NCBI RefSeq assembly: GCF_001399455.2
Contig: NZ_LLEI02000013.1
Location: forward strand, 1 to 64,000
Direction of reading: 5' to 3'
DNA: 64,000 nucleotides
Source: Vibrio bivalvicida
GTDB taxonomy: Bacteria > Pseudomonadota > Gammaproteobacteria > Enterobacterales > Vibrionaceae
Positions 19,404-29,493 of the stretch are shown in pieces. The position numbers were made by a program, and so were the translations under genes. Each line of letters begins with the position of its first letter. Within the stretch, counting starts at the first letter, position 1. Below the pieces are notes generated by a model that was given only the letters and a program-made list of their open reading frames with translations, had not been told where the DNA came from and ran no database searches.

Positions 19404-19775
19404 ATGATCGAACGTCGTCGTTTTTCGCGCATTGTTTATCAAACTCAAGCAACACTGACTCAAGAATCCACCGAGGTAACTGCCTTAGTGTGTGATTTAT
19501 CGCTACATGGACTTCTAGCCACCAGCGAACAGTCAGACCAGCTCGATACAGATAAACAAGTAGATGTTGAATTTTCGCTTGCAGGAAGTGATGTCACGAT
19601 CCAACTTGTAGGAAATATCGTTGGGCTTAATAACAATGTGATTCGTGTCAGCATTGATCATATTGATATTGAGAGTATCGGACACTTGAAGCGATTAGTT
19701 GAATTAAATGTAGGTGATGATGACCTGTTACATAGGGATATCGAACACCTCTCTGATTTAGGTGAATACACCTAA
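19404..19775 (+). CDS. PilZ domain protein (putative c-di-GMP receptor)
   Basis: This is a 123-residue single-domain PilZ protein. The c-di-GMP binding signatures are both visible: an RxxxR-type basic motif at the start (ERRRFSR) and the D/N-x-S-x-x-G motif as DLSLHG near residue 34. The frame opens at 19362, but the ATG at 19404 has GAGAGAAG just upstream and begins at the PilZ motif. It resembles V. cholerae PlzA by position and family. The M23 peptidase gene begins 12 bp after its stop, so the pair may be cotranscribed. The output partner is unknown. Confidence 0.88.
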   Translation: MIERRRFSRIVYQTQATLTQESTEVTALVCDLSLHGLLATSEQSDQLDTDKQVDVEFSLAGSDVTIQLVGNIVGLNNNVIRVSIDHIDIESIGHLKRLVELNVGDDDLLHRDIEHLSDLGEYT

Positions 19776-19787
19776 ACTAACTAGTTT

Positions 19788-20780
19788 ATGTCGAAGAAAA
19801 TTACCATTTCTATCCCCGATTCATCGGGGGTACAAACTTTTGATGTTTCAAGAAAGACTCTGTTTACTTCTATAGCGGTCATCGCTGGCACCCTTATTTC
19901 AGGTGTCGGTTATGGCTACTACCAGTGGCATCAAGAACAAACCACTCAACAAAAGTACCATGCGCTCGTCGATAAGCTCAGCGAGCTTGAAGTGCTTTAT
20001 GAGGAACAGGTTGATACCACTCACTCTCTTTCCCAAGAGCTGGAAGATAAGCGCAATCAAATACATGTATTGGGCAAACGCGTCTACGATGTGGAATCCG
20101 TTCTTGGTCTTGCTGATGAATCCTTAACGGATGATGCTAGCCTAGAAAACCGCATTGATGCAGCGGCAGTCGACTCTGCGGTTCGCGCTACCATGTTTCG
20201 TTTAATTCCAAACGACACACCAATGAACTACGAGCGTATTTCGTCTTCCTTTGGTCGTCGTACTAACCCAATCACAGGCAAAAGACATACCCATACCGGG
20301 ATCGATCTTACCTGTAAGCGTGGTGAAGAGATTTATGCGCCTGCCGATGGCGTGATTGAAACCGTCCGACCAAGTAAAAAGGGCTTTGGCAACTTCTTAA
20401 CCGTTCGCCACTCGTTTGGTTTTATGAGCTCCTATGCCCACTTGCATCAATTTAAAGTGCGTAGCGGACAGTTTGTCAGTAAAGGTGATCTGATTGCCAC
20501 TTGTGGTAACTCTGGTAACTCCACTGGCCCTCATTTGCATTATGAAGTGCGCTTCCTCGGACGGGCTCTGAATCCGCAATACACCATGGACTGGACGCCA
20601 GAGAACTTTAACTATCTGTTTGAGAAAGAGAAAAAGGTAAAGTGGGCGCCACTAGTTAAACTGATTGATGATACAGTCAGGCTGCAAGTTAATTTGACCA
20701 ACAACCCTTATCAAGACAGTTCTGTCAGCACGGTAAAAAACGACCAAGAGCCACAGGTTGATAATCTTACAGTGCAATAG
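19788..20780 (+). CDS. M23 family metallopeptidase (LytM endopeptidase-like)
   Basis: This 330-residue single-pass protein has a TM helix near 24-46 and a periplasmic coiled coil (about 55-100). A C-terminal LytM/M23 domain follows (about 160-265). The zinc-site motifs are complete: HTHTGIDL (HxxxD) and HLHYEVRF (HxH), so it is likely an active peptidoglycan endopeptidase. The coiled coil recalls EnvC/MepM-type proteins. The last 50 residues are a hydrophilic tail. Its place after the PilZ gene is suggestive, but no regulatory link can be shown. The SD is weak. Confidence 0.88.
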   Translation: MSKKITISIPDSSGVQTFDVSRKTLFTSIAVIAGTLISGVGYGYYQWHQEQTTQQKYHALVDKLSELEVLYEEQVDTTHSLSQELEDKRNQIHVLGKRVYDVESVLGLADESLTDDASLENRIDAAAVDSAVRATMFRLIPNDTPMNYERISSSFGRRTNPITGKRHTHTGIDLTCKRGEEIYAPADGVIETVRPSKKGFGNFLTVRHSFGFMSSYAHLHQFKVRSGQFVSKGDLIATCGNSGNSTGPHLHYEVRFLGRALNPQYTMDWTPENFNYLFEKEKKVKWAPLVKLIDDTVRLQVNLTNNPYQDSSVSTVKNDQEPQVDNLTVQ

Positions 20781-20795
20781 TCTTCCTGAGTAAAC

Positions 20796-20825
20796 AAAAA
20801 GAGCGACCGTTTGGTCGCTCTTTCT
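20796..20825. terminator. Bidirectional terminator between the M23 gene and tyrA
   Basis: The hairpin AGAGCGACC / GGTCGCTCT with a GTTT loop has an A5 tract on the left, giving T5 for the leftward tyrA transcript, and TTTCT on the right for the M23 gene. Confidence 0.88.
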
Positions 20826-20843
20826 CTATTCATTCTCGACTGA

Positions 20844-21971
20844 TTAGCCGCGATGAATTGAGTCATTGGCTTGTTTTAACAAGTTCTGGCTCTCATCAAG
20901 GAACTGCTTTGAGTAGTCGCCAAACCAGTCACTCACTCTATCAAAGCTCTCAACAAATGCTTGTTTGTCATTGCCATCCAGAATCTCTAGCGCTTCACCA
21001 AAACAGCGATGGAAACGCTTAATCATATCGATGTTTTCCTGAGAAGAGAGAATAATGTCTCCGTATAGGTTAGGATCTTGGCCAAACAGACGACCAACCA
21101 TTGCTAACTCCAAACGGTAGATAGGTGAGCTAAGCTGCAGTAGCTTATCGATATTTGGGTTCTCTCGGCTTAGGTGTAGACCGTAGGCGAACGACGTAAA
21201 GTGTCTTAGCGCCTGAATCAAAGTCATACCGTGGTCATGTTCACTTGCATCAATCTGGCATAAGCTCGCGCCCCAGATAGAGAACTGTTTTAACAGCCAT
21301 TGATAATGCTGTTCACCACGCCCATCACAGTAGACAATCACCTGCTTAGCTAAACTTGGCACATCTGGACCGAACATAGGGTGCAAACCTACAACAGGCC
21401 CTTTATGGACGTTCAGCATCGCTTGTAACGGCCTTGACTTTATCGAGGTTAAATCACACAGAATGCAGTCTTCAGGCAGCTTGCCCAACTTCTCAATCAC
21501 ACCTTCAGTCAGGTGAATTGGCACGGTCACCACAACCATGCCAGCATTCTCTAGCAGCTCATCAGCGCGGTGCCAATCTTTGCTGCCAAGTACTTTTACA
21601 TCGTAGCCAGACAGTGTGAACATGCGACCAAACAATCCACCCAGTTGACCATTACCACCAACGATGACAACAGAGCGTAATTCAGGGTTGAGGCACTTAA
21701 AGCCAGAATCCTTCTCGCTCGCATAAGACTCGCGCATAGTACGGCGCAAAATATCTTCAATCAGCTGAGGTGGTACGCCCTTTTTCTCGGCTTCTTCACG
21801 ACGCGAAGCTAGCATTGCGGCTTCACGATCCGGAGCATAGATTGGCAAACCGTGCTCACTTTTTACTTCACCAACTTTCTCAACTAAAGAAAGTCGCTGG
21901 GATAATAAATCAAGAATTTGTTTATCGACTGCGTCTATCTGATCACGCAATTCATTCAATTCAACTGCCAT
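20844..21971 (-). CDS. tyrA: Bifunctional chorismate mutase / prephenate dehydrogenase (T-protein)
   Basis: TyrA converts chorismate to prephenate and then oxidatively decarboxylates it to 4-hydroxyphenylpyruvate, the tyrosine branch. It has 375 residues. The N-terminal AroQ chorismate mutase (about 1-90; [20 protein letters not shown]) is followed by an NAD-binding prephenate dehydrogenase with [17 protein letters not shown] near 104-120 and [15 protein letters not shown] lies upstream of the ATG. It is 22 bp downstream of aroF and forms the aroF-tyrA operon, which carries TyrR boxes at its promoter. Confidence 0.97.
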   Translation of the reverse strand: MAVELNELRDQIDAVDKQILDLLSQRLSLVEKVGEVKSEHGLPIYAPDREAAMLASRREEAEKKGVPPQLIEDILRRTMRESYASEKDSGFKCLNPELRSVVIVGGNGQLGGLFGRMFTLSGYDVKVLGSKDWHRADELLENAGMVVVTVPIHLTEGVIEKLGKLPEDCILCDLTSIKSRPLQAMLNVHKGPVVGLHPMFGPDVPSLAKQVIVYCDGRGEQHYQWLLKQFSIWGASLCQIDASEHDHGMTLIQALRHFTSFAYGLHLSRENPNIDKLLQLSSPIYRLELAMVGRLFGQDPNLYGDIILSSQENIDMIKRFHRCFGEALEILDGNDKQAFVESFDRVSDWFGDYSKQFLDESQNLLKQANDSIHRG

Positions 21972-21993
21972 TGATATTCCTTGTGCTCTCTAC

Positions 21994-23067
21994 TTACCCT
22001 TTCAAGCGGTCTTCTAGGAAAGGGACTAGCTCTTCATGTGCATGACGTAATAGTGCCTCAGTTGTATCCCAATTGATACACGCATCGGTGATAGATACGC
22101 CATATTGCATTTCATTGAGAGGAATATCTGAAGATTGATTACCTTCATTGATATGGCTTTCAATCATCAAGCCGATGATAGACTTGTTGCCTTCGCGAAT
22201 TTGGTGGATCACATCTTCTGCTACGAGCGGCTGACGACGGAAATCTTTACGCGAGTTTGCATGGCTACAGTCAACCATCAGTGACGCTTCTAAGCCGTGC
22301 TTAGCCATATCTTGTTCACACTCAGTGACAGAAACGGAATCGTAGTTAGTCTGCTTACCACCACGAAGGATAACATGACCGTTTGGGTTACCTTGGGTCG
22401 TTAGTAGTGCGACTTGGCCTTCACGGTTGATACCCATGAAACGGTGGCTTGAAGAGGCTGCCTGCATCGCATTAATTGCCGTTGCTAAACTACCATCAGT
22501 ACCGTTCTTAAAACCAATTGGCATGGAAAGACCACTCGCCATTTCACGGTGGGTCTGTGATTCCGTGGTACGGGCGCCAATTGCGGCCCAGCTAAAGGTA
22601 TCAGCTAGGTATTGCGGGCTAATTGGGTCAAGCGCTTCCGTCGCGAGTGGAATTTCCATTTCAGCGAGTTCTACTAACAGTTCACGACCAACATGTAGGC
22701 CATGCTCGATATCGAATGAACCATCTAGATGCGGGTCATTAATCAGTCCTTTCCAGCCGACAGTAGTACGAGGCTTCTCAAAGTAAACACGCATGACAAT
22801 ATACAGTTGATCACTCAGTTGTTCTGAGAGTACTTTTAGACGCTTAGCATATTCCTTTGCTGCATCAACATCGTGAATTGAACATGGACCACATACGACA
22901 AGTAAACGGTGATCTTTCTTATGAATGATATCAGCAATGGTTTGACGAGACTCTTGGATAAAACGTCGAGCGTTGTCGCTCAAAGGTAGTTTCGCTTTTA
23001 GCTCTTCAGGTGTAATAAGAACTTGTTCATCGCTAATGTTAATATTGCTCAATTCACTTTTTTGCAT
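21994..23067 (-). CDS. aroF: 3-deoxy-7-phosphoheptulonate (DAHP) synthase, tyrosine-type AroF
   Basis: This enzyme condenses PEP and erythrose-4-phosphate to DAHP, the first step of the shikimate pathway. The 357-residue type I enzyme shows VVCGPCSIHD, MRVYFEKPRTTVGWKGLINDPHLDGSFDI and GSLATAINAMQAA. The specific isozyme is called AroF because it is upstream of tyrA and under TyrR-type sites, as in E. coli; feedback specificity itself cannot be read with certainty. It is divergent from btsS, with a 237-bp shared regulatory gap. Confidence 0.92.
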   Translation of the reverse strand: MQKSELSNINISDEQVLITPEELKAKLPLSDNARRFIQESRQTIADIIHKKDHRLLVVCGPCSIHDVDAAKEYAKRLKVLSEQLSDQLYIVMRVYFEKPRTTVGWKGLINDPHLDGSFDIEHGLHVGRELLVELAEMEIPLATEALDPISPQYLADTFSWAAIGARTTESQTHREMASGLSMPIGFKNGTDGSLATAINAMQAASSSHRFMGINREGQVALLTTQGNPNGHVILRGGKQTNYDSVSVTECEQDMAKHGLEASLMVDCSHANSRKDFRRQPLVAEDVIHQIREGNKSIIGLMIESHINEGNQSSDIPLNEMQYGVSITDACINWDTTEALLRHAHEELVPFLEDRLKG

Positions 23068-23077
23068 AACTCTAACC

Positions 23078-23095
23078 TGTATATTATTTTTTACA
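23078..23095 (-). promoter_or_regulatory. TyrR box proximal to aroF
   Basis: TGTATA-N6-TTTACA matches the TyrR consensus TGTAAA-N6-TTTACA at 11 of 12 fixed positions. It lies 11 bp upstream of the aroF start codon, a position suited to repression. Confidence 0.65.
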
Positions 23096-23163
23096 CCTAG
23101 CTATATCCGTGTTTGCTAGGTTGGAATAGGCATAAAATAACAGGCTGAATATAGATTTCAAGG

Positions 23164-23203
23164 TGTAAATATAAAAAAACACACACGTAAAATTAAATTT
23201 ACA
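23164..23203 (-). promoter_or_regulatory. Pair of TyrR boxes upstream of aroF-tyrA
   Basis: A strong box lies at 23186-23203 (minus strand TGTAAA-N6-TTTACG, 11 of 12). A weaker one lies at 23164-23181 (plus strand TGTAAA-N6-AAAACA). With the proximal box at 23078-23095 this gives three sites, the same number as the E. coli aroF promoter, where TyrR represses with tyrosine. Confidence 0.7.
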
Positions 23204-23304
23204 CTTTGTATTTTAACTCTCTTTATTGTCAAAGTATGAGATAAGCATGTTTTCTAGAAGGATTCTTAACTAAAATAAGCCTAAATCCCGCTAATTGACT
23301 CGTT

Positions 23305-24981
23305 ATGGATCTGATCCTCTCTCTTCTTCAGCAAATGTGTGTCTATTTGGTTTTAGCTTATATGCTAAGCAAGACGCCTATCTTTTTGCCTCTGCTCAAT
23401 ATCTCTAACCGTCTTAGTCACAAACTGAGCGTCTATGTGCTGTTTTCGCTATTTTGTATCATGGGAACCTACTTCGGTTTGCAGATTAATGATGCGATTG
23501 CCAATACGCGCGCGATTGGCGCTGTGATGGGAGGACTGTTTGGTGGACCGGTCGTTGGTTTCTTTGTCGGGCTAACCGGAGGTCTACACCGCTATACTTT
23601 AGGTGGATTTACCGACCTCGCCTGCGCAATCTCGACCACAGCAGAAGGGCTGATTGGCGGCTTGTTTCATGTCTACTTCGTGCGTAAGAACAAATCTGAC
23701 CAACTGTTCAACCCAAGCGTCGTGTTCGCCATTACTCTCGTTGCTGAAATTGTCCAGATGCTGATCATATTGATCGTCGCTAAACCGTTTGATCAGGCCT
23801 ATGCCTTGGTTTCTGCGATTGCGGCGCCAATGATCATCGCTAACTCGGTAGGTGCTGCGCTGTTTATGAGTATTTTGCAGGACAGGAAAACCATCTTCGA
23901 AGAATACTCGGCAACCTTTTCTCGCCGCGCGCTAAACATTGCAGAGCGATCTGTTGGTATTTTGGCCTCTGGATTCAATGTACAGAATGCTGAGAAGATT
24001 GCCCGTATTGTCTATGAAGAGACCAATGTCGGTGCGGTATCGATTACCGATGATGAAAAGATTCTTGCCTTTGTTGGTATCGGTGATGATCACCACAAAC
24101 CCAACACCCCGATCTCTTCACAAAGCACCTTAGATGCAATTCAACAAGATGACATCATCTACCTAGACGGGGCAGAAAAACCGTATCAATGTTCTATCTC
24201 AGCAGATTGTAAGCTAGGCTCAGCGCTGATTATTCCACTTCGCGCAGGCGACAATGTCATCGGCACCATTAAACTCTATGAGCCTAAACGTAAGCTCTTT
24301 TCAACCATCAATATGTCGATGGCGGAAGGGATAGCTCAGCTGCTTTCGAGCCAAATTCTGTTTGGCGATTATCAGCAAAAACAAACGCTGTTATCTCAAG
24401 CCGAAATCAAACTGCTGCACGCTCAGGTCAATCCACATTTCCTATTCAATGCACTCAATACTATCAGTGCCGTTATCAGGCGCGACCCACCTAAAGCTCG
24501 GGAGCTTATTCAGCACCTTTCGCAATTCTTTCGTAGCAACTTGAAGCAAGACATTGAAACGGTCACGCTGCAAGAAGAGCTCGCCCACGTAAACGCCTAC
24601 CTCACGATAGAGAAGGCGCGCTTTACCGACCGCTTAGAAGTGACGATTGATATTGACGAAGCACTGTTAACTCGAAAAGTACCGACCTTTACCCTCCAGC
24701 CATTAGTTGAGAACGCCATTAAACACGGTATCTCTAATCTTCTGGAAGGCGGTAAGATTCACATCTACAGTCAAATAAGTGAGTCAGGATTCCAAATCGT
24801 GGTGGAAGATAATGCTGGCAGTTACACGCCACCAGCCGATGACCATGCGGGTCTGGGGATGCAGATTGTCGACAAACGACTGAGCAACAAATTTGGTCGC
24901 GCTTCAGCTCTCAATATTGAAGTCGAGCCTAACCATTTTACTCGGATGAGCTTTATCATCCCAAATAAGAACATGTACTAA
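23305..24981 (+). CDS. btsS: LytS-type pyruvate-sensing histidine kinase BtsS
   Basis: BtsS is the membrane sensor kinase of a LytS/LytTR system that in E. coli responds to extracellular pyruvate. The 558-residue protein starts with a 5TMR-LYT membrane domain (about 1-200). Its segment IANTRAIGAVMGGLFGGPVVG closely matches the E. coli BtsS equivalent. It continues with a GAF domain (about 220-350) and a His_kinase/HATPase domain with QVNPHFLFNALN, placing the phospho-acceptor His at 378. It lies 9 bp before btsR, clearly one operon. A likely target is the CstA-family gene at 29494. Confidence 0.88.
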   Translation: MDLILSLLQQMCVYLVLAYMLSKTPIFLPLLNISNRLSHKLSVYVLFSLFCIMGTYFGLQINDAIANTRAIGAVMGGLFGGPVVGFFVGLTGGLHRYTLGGFTDLACAISTTAEGLIGGLFHVYFVRKNKSDQLFNPSVVFAITLVAEIVQMLIILIVAKPFDQAYALVSAIAAPMIIANSVGAALFMSILQDRKTIFEEYSATFSRRALNIAERSVGILASGFNVQNAEKIARIVYEETNVGAVSITDDEKILAFVGIGDDHHKPNTPISSQSTLDAIQQDDIIYLDGAEKPYQCSISADCKLGSALIIPLRAGDNVIGTIKLYEPKRKLFSTINMSMAEGIAQLLSSQILFGDYQQKQTLLSQAEIKLLHAQVNPHFLFNALNTISAVIRRDPPKARELIQHLSQFFRSNLKQDIETVTLQEELAHVNAYLTIEKARFTDRLEVTIDIDEALLTRKVPTFTLQPLVENAIKHGISNLLEGGKIHIYSQISESGFQIVVEDNAGSYTPPADDHAGLGMQIVDKRLSNKFGRASALNIEVEPNHFTRMSFIIPNKNMY

Positions 24982-24990
24982 GGTATCAAC

Positions 24991-25710
24991 ATGCTTTCGG
25001 CATTAGTCATAGATGACGAACTTTTTGCTCGCGAGGAACTGACCGAGCTACTCGAAGAAACGGGTCACATTGAAGTGATAGATCAAGCCAGCAATGCGAT
25101 TGAAGGGTTGAAGAAAATTAATCAACTAAAGCCTGACGTGGTGTTTCTTGATATCCAAATGCCGCAGATTACTGGGATTGAGCTATTAGCGATGCTTGAC
25201 CCTGAAACTATGCCGAACGTTGTGTTTGTCACCGCTTATGATGAATTTGCTGTCCAAGCATTTGAAGATAATGCCTTTGATTACTTGCTAAAGCCCGTTG
25301 ATACCTGTCGTTTGGAGAAAACCGTCAAACGATTACTCAAATCAAAACAAGCCGACACTCATCAATTTGCCGCCATTACCCCTCAGAGCTTAGATCAAGT
25401 GCCATGCATTGGCTTAAACCGCATCGTCATTATTCCAACCCAAGACGTTGAGTTTGCCTACAGTGATATCAGTGGCGTCCATGTTCAAACCCATGAACAG
25501 AAAGCCACATCTCAGCTGACGTTAAAAGTACTTGAAGAAAAAACGCCTTTGGTTCGCTGCCACCGCCAGTTTTTAGTTAACATTAAAGCAATCAAAGAGA
25601 TAAAGCTGCTCGAAAACGGCTTAGCAGAAATTATCACCGTCAGTGACCATCCACTTCCGGTGAGTCGACGTTATTTGAAGACCTTAAAAGAGAAGTTAGG
25701 TTTTCATTAG
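24991..25710 (+). CDS. btsR: LytTR response regulator BtsR
   Basis: BtsR is the response regulator partner of BtsS. It has 239 residues, the same as E. coli BtsR. The receiver domain (1-115) has DD at 8-9 and the phospho-acceptor Asp54 in VVFLDIQMP. A C-terminal LytTR DNA-binding domain (about 135-239) contains VRCHRQFLVNIKAIKEI. LytTR proteins bind direct repeats; E. coli BtsR recognises ACC(G/A)CT(C/T)A. Four such motifs stand upstream of the CstA-family gene 3.8 kb away. A weak terminator on this strand follows. Confidence 0.9.
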   Translation: MLSALVIDDELFAREELTELLEETGHIEVIDQASNAIEGLKKINQLKPDVVFLDIQMPQITGIELLAMLDPETMPNVVFVTAYDEFAVQAFEDNAFDYLLKPVDTCRLEKTVKRLLKSKQADTHQFAAITPQSLDQVPCIGLNRIVIIPTQDVEFAYSDISGVHVQTHEQKATSQLTLKVLEEKTPLVRCHRQFLVNIKAIKEIKLLENGLAEIITVSDHPLPVSRRYLKTLKEKLGFH

Positions 25711-25714
25711 CAAC

Positions 25715-25741
25715 AAAAAAGCCGCACTTGATGTGCGGCTT
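25715..25741 (-). terminator. nagZ terminator
   Basis: The hairpin AGCCGCAC / GTGCGGCT with a short loop has T6 on the minus strand. The plus strand has only TGTTG after it, so it serves nagZ better than btsR. Confidence 0.85.
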
Positions 25742-25760
25742 GTTGATTGAATCTATGAGA

Positions 25761-26747
25761 TTAAGCGTCAACAATACGCTTCATGGCCTCGGAAGCCTGT
25801 TTCCATTGTTCACTGCTATGTAGCTCAGACAAACTAAAGCTCTGTGTTTTCAATAAGCGACTTGCTTGCGGAGTTTCCATCACAGGCAGATTGTCTAGCA
25901 CTTCCACCTGAGCGTCACGTTTATTACAGACCAAAATCATATCGCACCCAGCCACTAATGCCTGATGTGAACGCTCTGCTGGGCCACCCATGATCGACGC
26001 ACCTTCCATTGTCAGATCATCGGAGAAAACAATACCTTTAAAACCTAGCTTTTCACGCAGTATCTGCTTAAGCCAGTATTCCGAACCACTTGCAGGTTGA
26101 GCATCATAGTGTGGGAAAACAACATGCGCAGGCATCATTGCGTCTAAAATTCCCGATTCAATCTGAGCTTTAAAAATCGCCATATCTTGTTCAAAGATAA
26201 TGTCTCGGCTATCGAATGGCGTTTCTAAGTGTGAATCAGCCACAACGCCGCCATGTCCAGGAAAATGCTTACCCGTCGTCGACATTCCAACCGCTTTCAT
26301 CCCTTTCATGTAAGCCAGACTGTGGCGGATTATGGTGTCAGCATCATCACCAAACGCACGGCTACCAATCGCTTTACAATCAAAGCCTTTATCAAGAACA
26401 GGCGCAAAGCTCAGATCAATATCATGAGCAACCAACTCTGCTGCCATCAACCAACCACCTTGCTCAGCAAGTTGCTCGCCATTATCAAACTGAGCATATT
26501 TTTGAGCCGCAGGAATCAGTGAGAAACCTTCTTTAAAGCGCTGAACACGGCCTCCTTCTTGGTCAACACCAATCAAAATTGGGCGCTTAGCCGCTTGGCG
26601 AATCGATTTGTTCAAAGCCAGTAGCTGCTCACTGTCATGATAGTTGCGGGCAAATAAGATCACACCGCCAACCGTTGGGTGCTCAAGAATCTCTTTATCT
26701 TCCGCAGTCAATTCACAGCCTGCTACGTCTAACCATAACGGTCCCAT
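25761..26747 (-). CDS. nagZ: Beta-N-acetylhexosaminidase NagZ
   Basis: NagZ is a cytoplasmic GH3 enzyme that removes GlcNAc from GlcNAc-1,6-anhydroMurNAc peptides during peptidoglycan recycling. It has 328 residues. The substrate and catalytic segments are visible: [25 protein letters not shown] (catalytic loop His) and [11 protein letters not shown] (nucleophile Asp). It is divergent from anmK-murQ, which handle the next steps, so the three form a recycling cluster. In bacteria with inducible AmpC, NagZ products also drive beta-lactamase induction; no ampC is seen here. Confidence 0.97.
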   Translation of the reverse strand: MGPLWLDVAGCELTAEDKEILEHPTVGGVILFARNYHDSEQLLALNKSIRQAAKRPILIGVDQEGGRVQRFKEGFSLIPAAQKYAQFDNGEQLAEQGGWLMAAELVAHDIDLSFAPVLDKGFDCKAIGSRAFGDDADTIIRHSLAYMKGMKAVGMSTTGKHFPGHGGVVADSHLETPFDSRDIIFEQDMAIFKAQIESGILDAMMPAHVVFPHYDAQPASGSEYWLKQILREKLGFKGIVFSDDLTMEGASIMGGPAERSHQALVAGCDMILVCNKRDAQVEVLDNLPVMETPQASRLLKTQSFSLSELHSSEQWKQASEAMKRIVDA

Positions 26748-26846
26748 GCTATCTCCACATCTATATGAAATTCGCTAAGTTAACGAGAGTATTAGGATTA
26801 CTATAGGTTTACAATGATTAGAATATCGAGTCGACGAAAATTATCC

Positions 26847-28897
<2,051 letters not shown>

Positions 28898-28903
28898 AAA
28901 ATG

Positions 28904-28930
28904 AAAAAGGGAGAAGATCACTCTTCTCCC
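28904..28930. terminator. Terminator between murQ and the DUF2799 gene
   Basis: The hairpin GGGAGAAG / CTTCTCCC with a 6-nt loop has T5 on the minus strand and only TCAACTC on the plus strand. It is stronger for the leftward DUF2799 transcript but can serve both. Confidence 0.8.
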
Positions 28931-28946
28931 TCAACTCTATAAAGCG

Positions 28947-29288
28947 TTAATTTTGGTGTTCATTCCAACCACGCTGCCACTCCATGCGGAATCTTTGTGC
29001 TGTTTCGGTACCTTCACATACACCCTCGTAATACTGACCAGATAACCCGATCTGATAAGCAAAATCAGGGTTACAATACTCGCCTACCCCTTCTAAATAA
29101 CCCTCTTCATAATCCGAGTGTTTAACACTGCCTAAACTCGCCAATTCAGTGTAAGAGCGTTGAGTGTGACCAGTGATGCCATCTTGATAACCAATTTGAT
29201 ACCAATCCCCTTGCTCAGCTAACTGCTCAGGGCTACTGCTACAAGCCGCCAATACTGACACTAACGCTGCGATAACGATGTTTCTCAT
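28947..29288 (-). CDS. DUF2799 family lipoprotein
   Basis: This is a 113-residue predicted lipoprotein with signal peptide MRNIVIAALVSVLAAC and lipidated Cys16. The mature part resembles DUF2799 proteins, with repeated G-Y/W-x-x-G-x-x-D/E units (WYQIGYQDGITG, DYEEGYLEGVGEYC, AYQIGLSGQYY, WQRGWNEHQ). Function is unknown. The frame extends upstream to 29369, but the ATG at 29288 has AGGAAA 6 nt upstream and a proper lipobox. Its upstream region is shared with the divergent CstA-family gene and contains the BtsR-type repeat array, so coregulation is possible. Confidence 0.8.
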   Translation of the reverse strand: MRNIVIAALVSVLAACSSSPEQLAEQGDWYQIGYQDGITGHTQRSYTELASLGSVKHSDYEEGYLEGVGEYCNPDFAYQIGLSGQYYEGVCEGTETAQRFRMEWQRGWNEHQN

Positions 29289-29344
29289 TGTTTTTCCTTG
29301 CTTTTGCAGACTTCTATTAATCAAACCACTAAATCCTAATAATT

Positions 29345-29412
29345 GCCACTCACCAAATGTAAAAACCACTTATTTTCTCAGCAAACCACTCACTTCGTTA
29401 TACGACCACTCA
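29345..29412 (+). promoter_or_regulatory. Four direct repeats of a BtsR-type site, 20-bp period
   Basis: GCCACTCA (29345), ACCACTTA (29365), ACCACTCA (29385) and ACCACTCA (29405) start exactly 20 bp apart on the same strand. Three fit ACC(G/A)CT(C/T)A, the motif known for E. coli BtsR, exactly; the first has one mismatch. A CATAAT -10 candidate lies at 29446-29451 with no recognisable -35, as expected for an activated promoter. The array stands 82-149 bp before the CstA-family start codon. Confidence 0.8.
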
Positions 29413-29493
29413 CTCCATAACCAGATGATGATAGCCAAGTAACCCCATAATATGCATGGTGAGCTTAATCAATTTCACTAAGGAACAAGTGCT

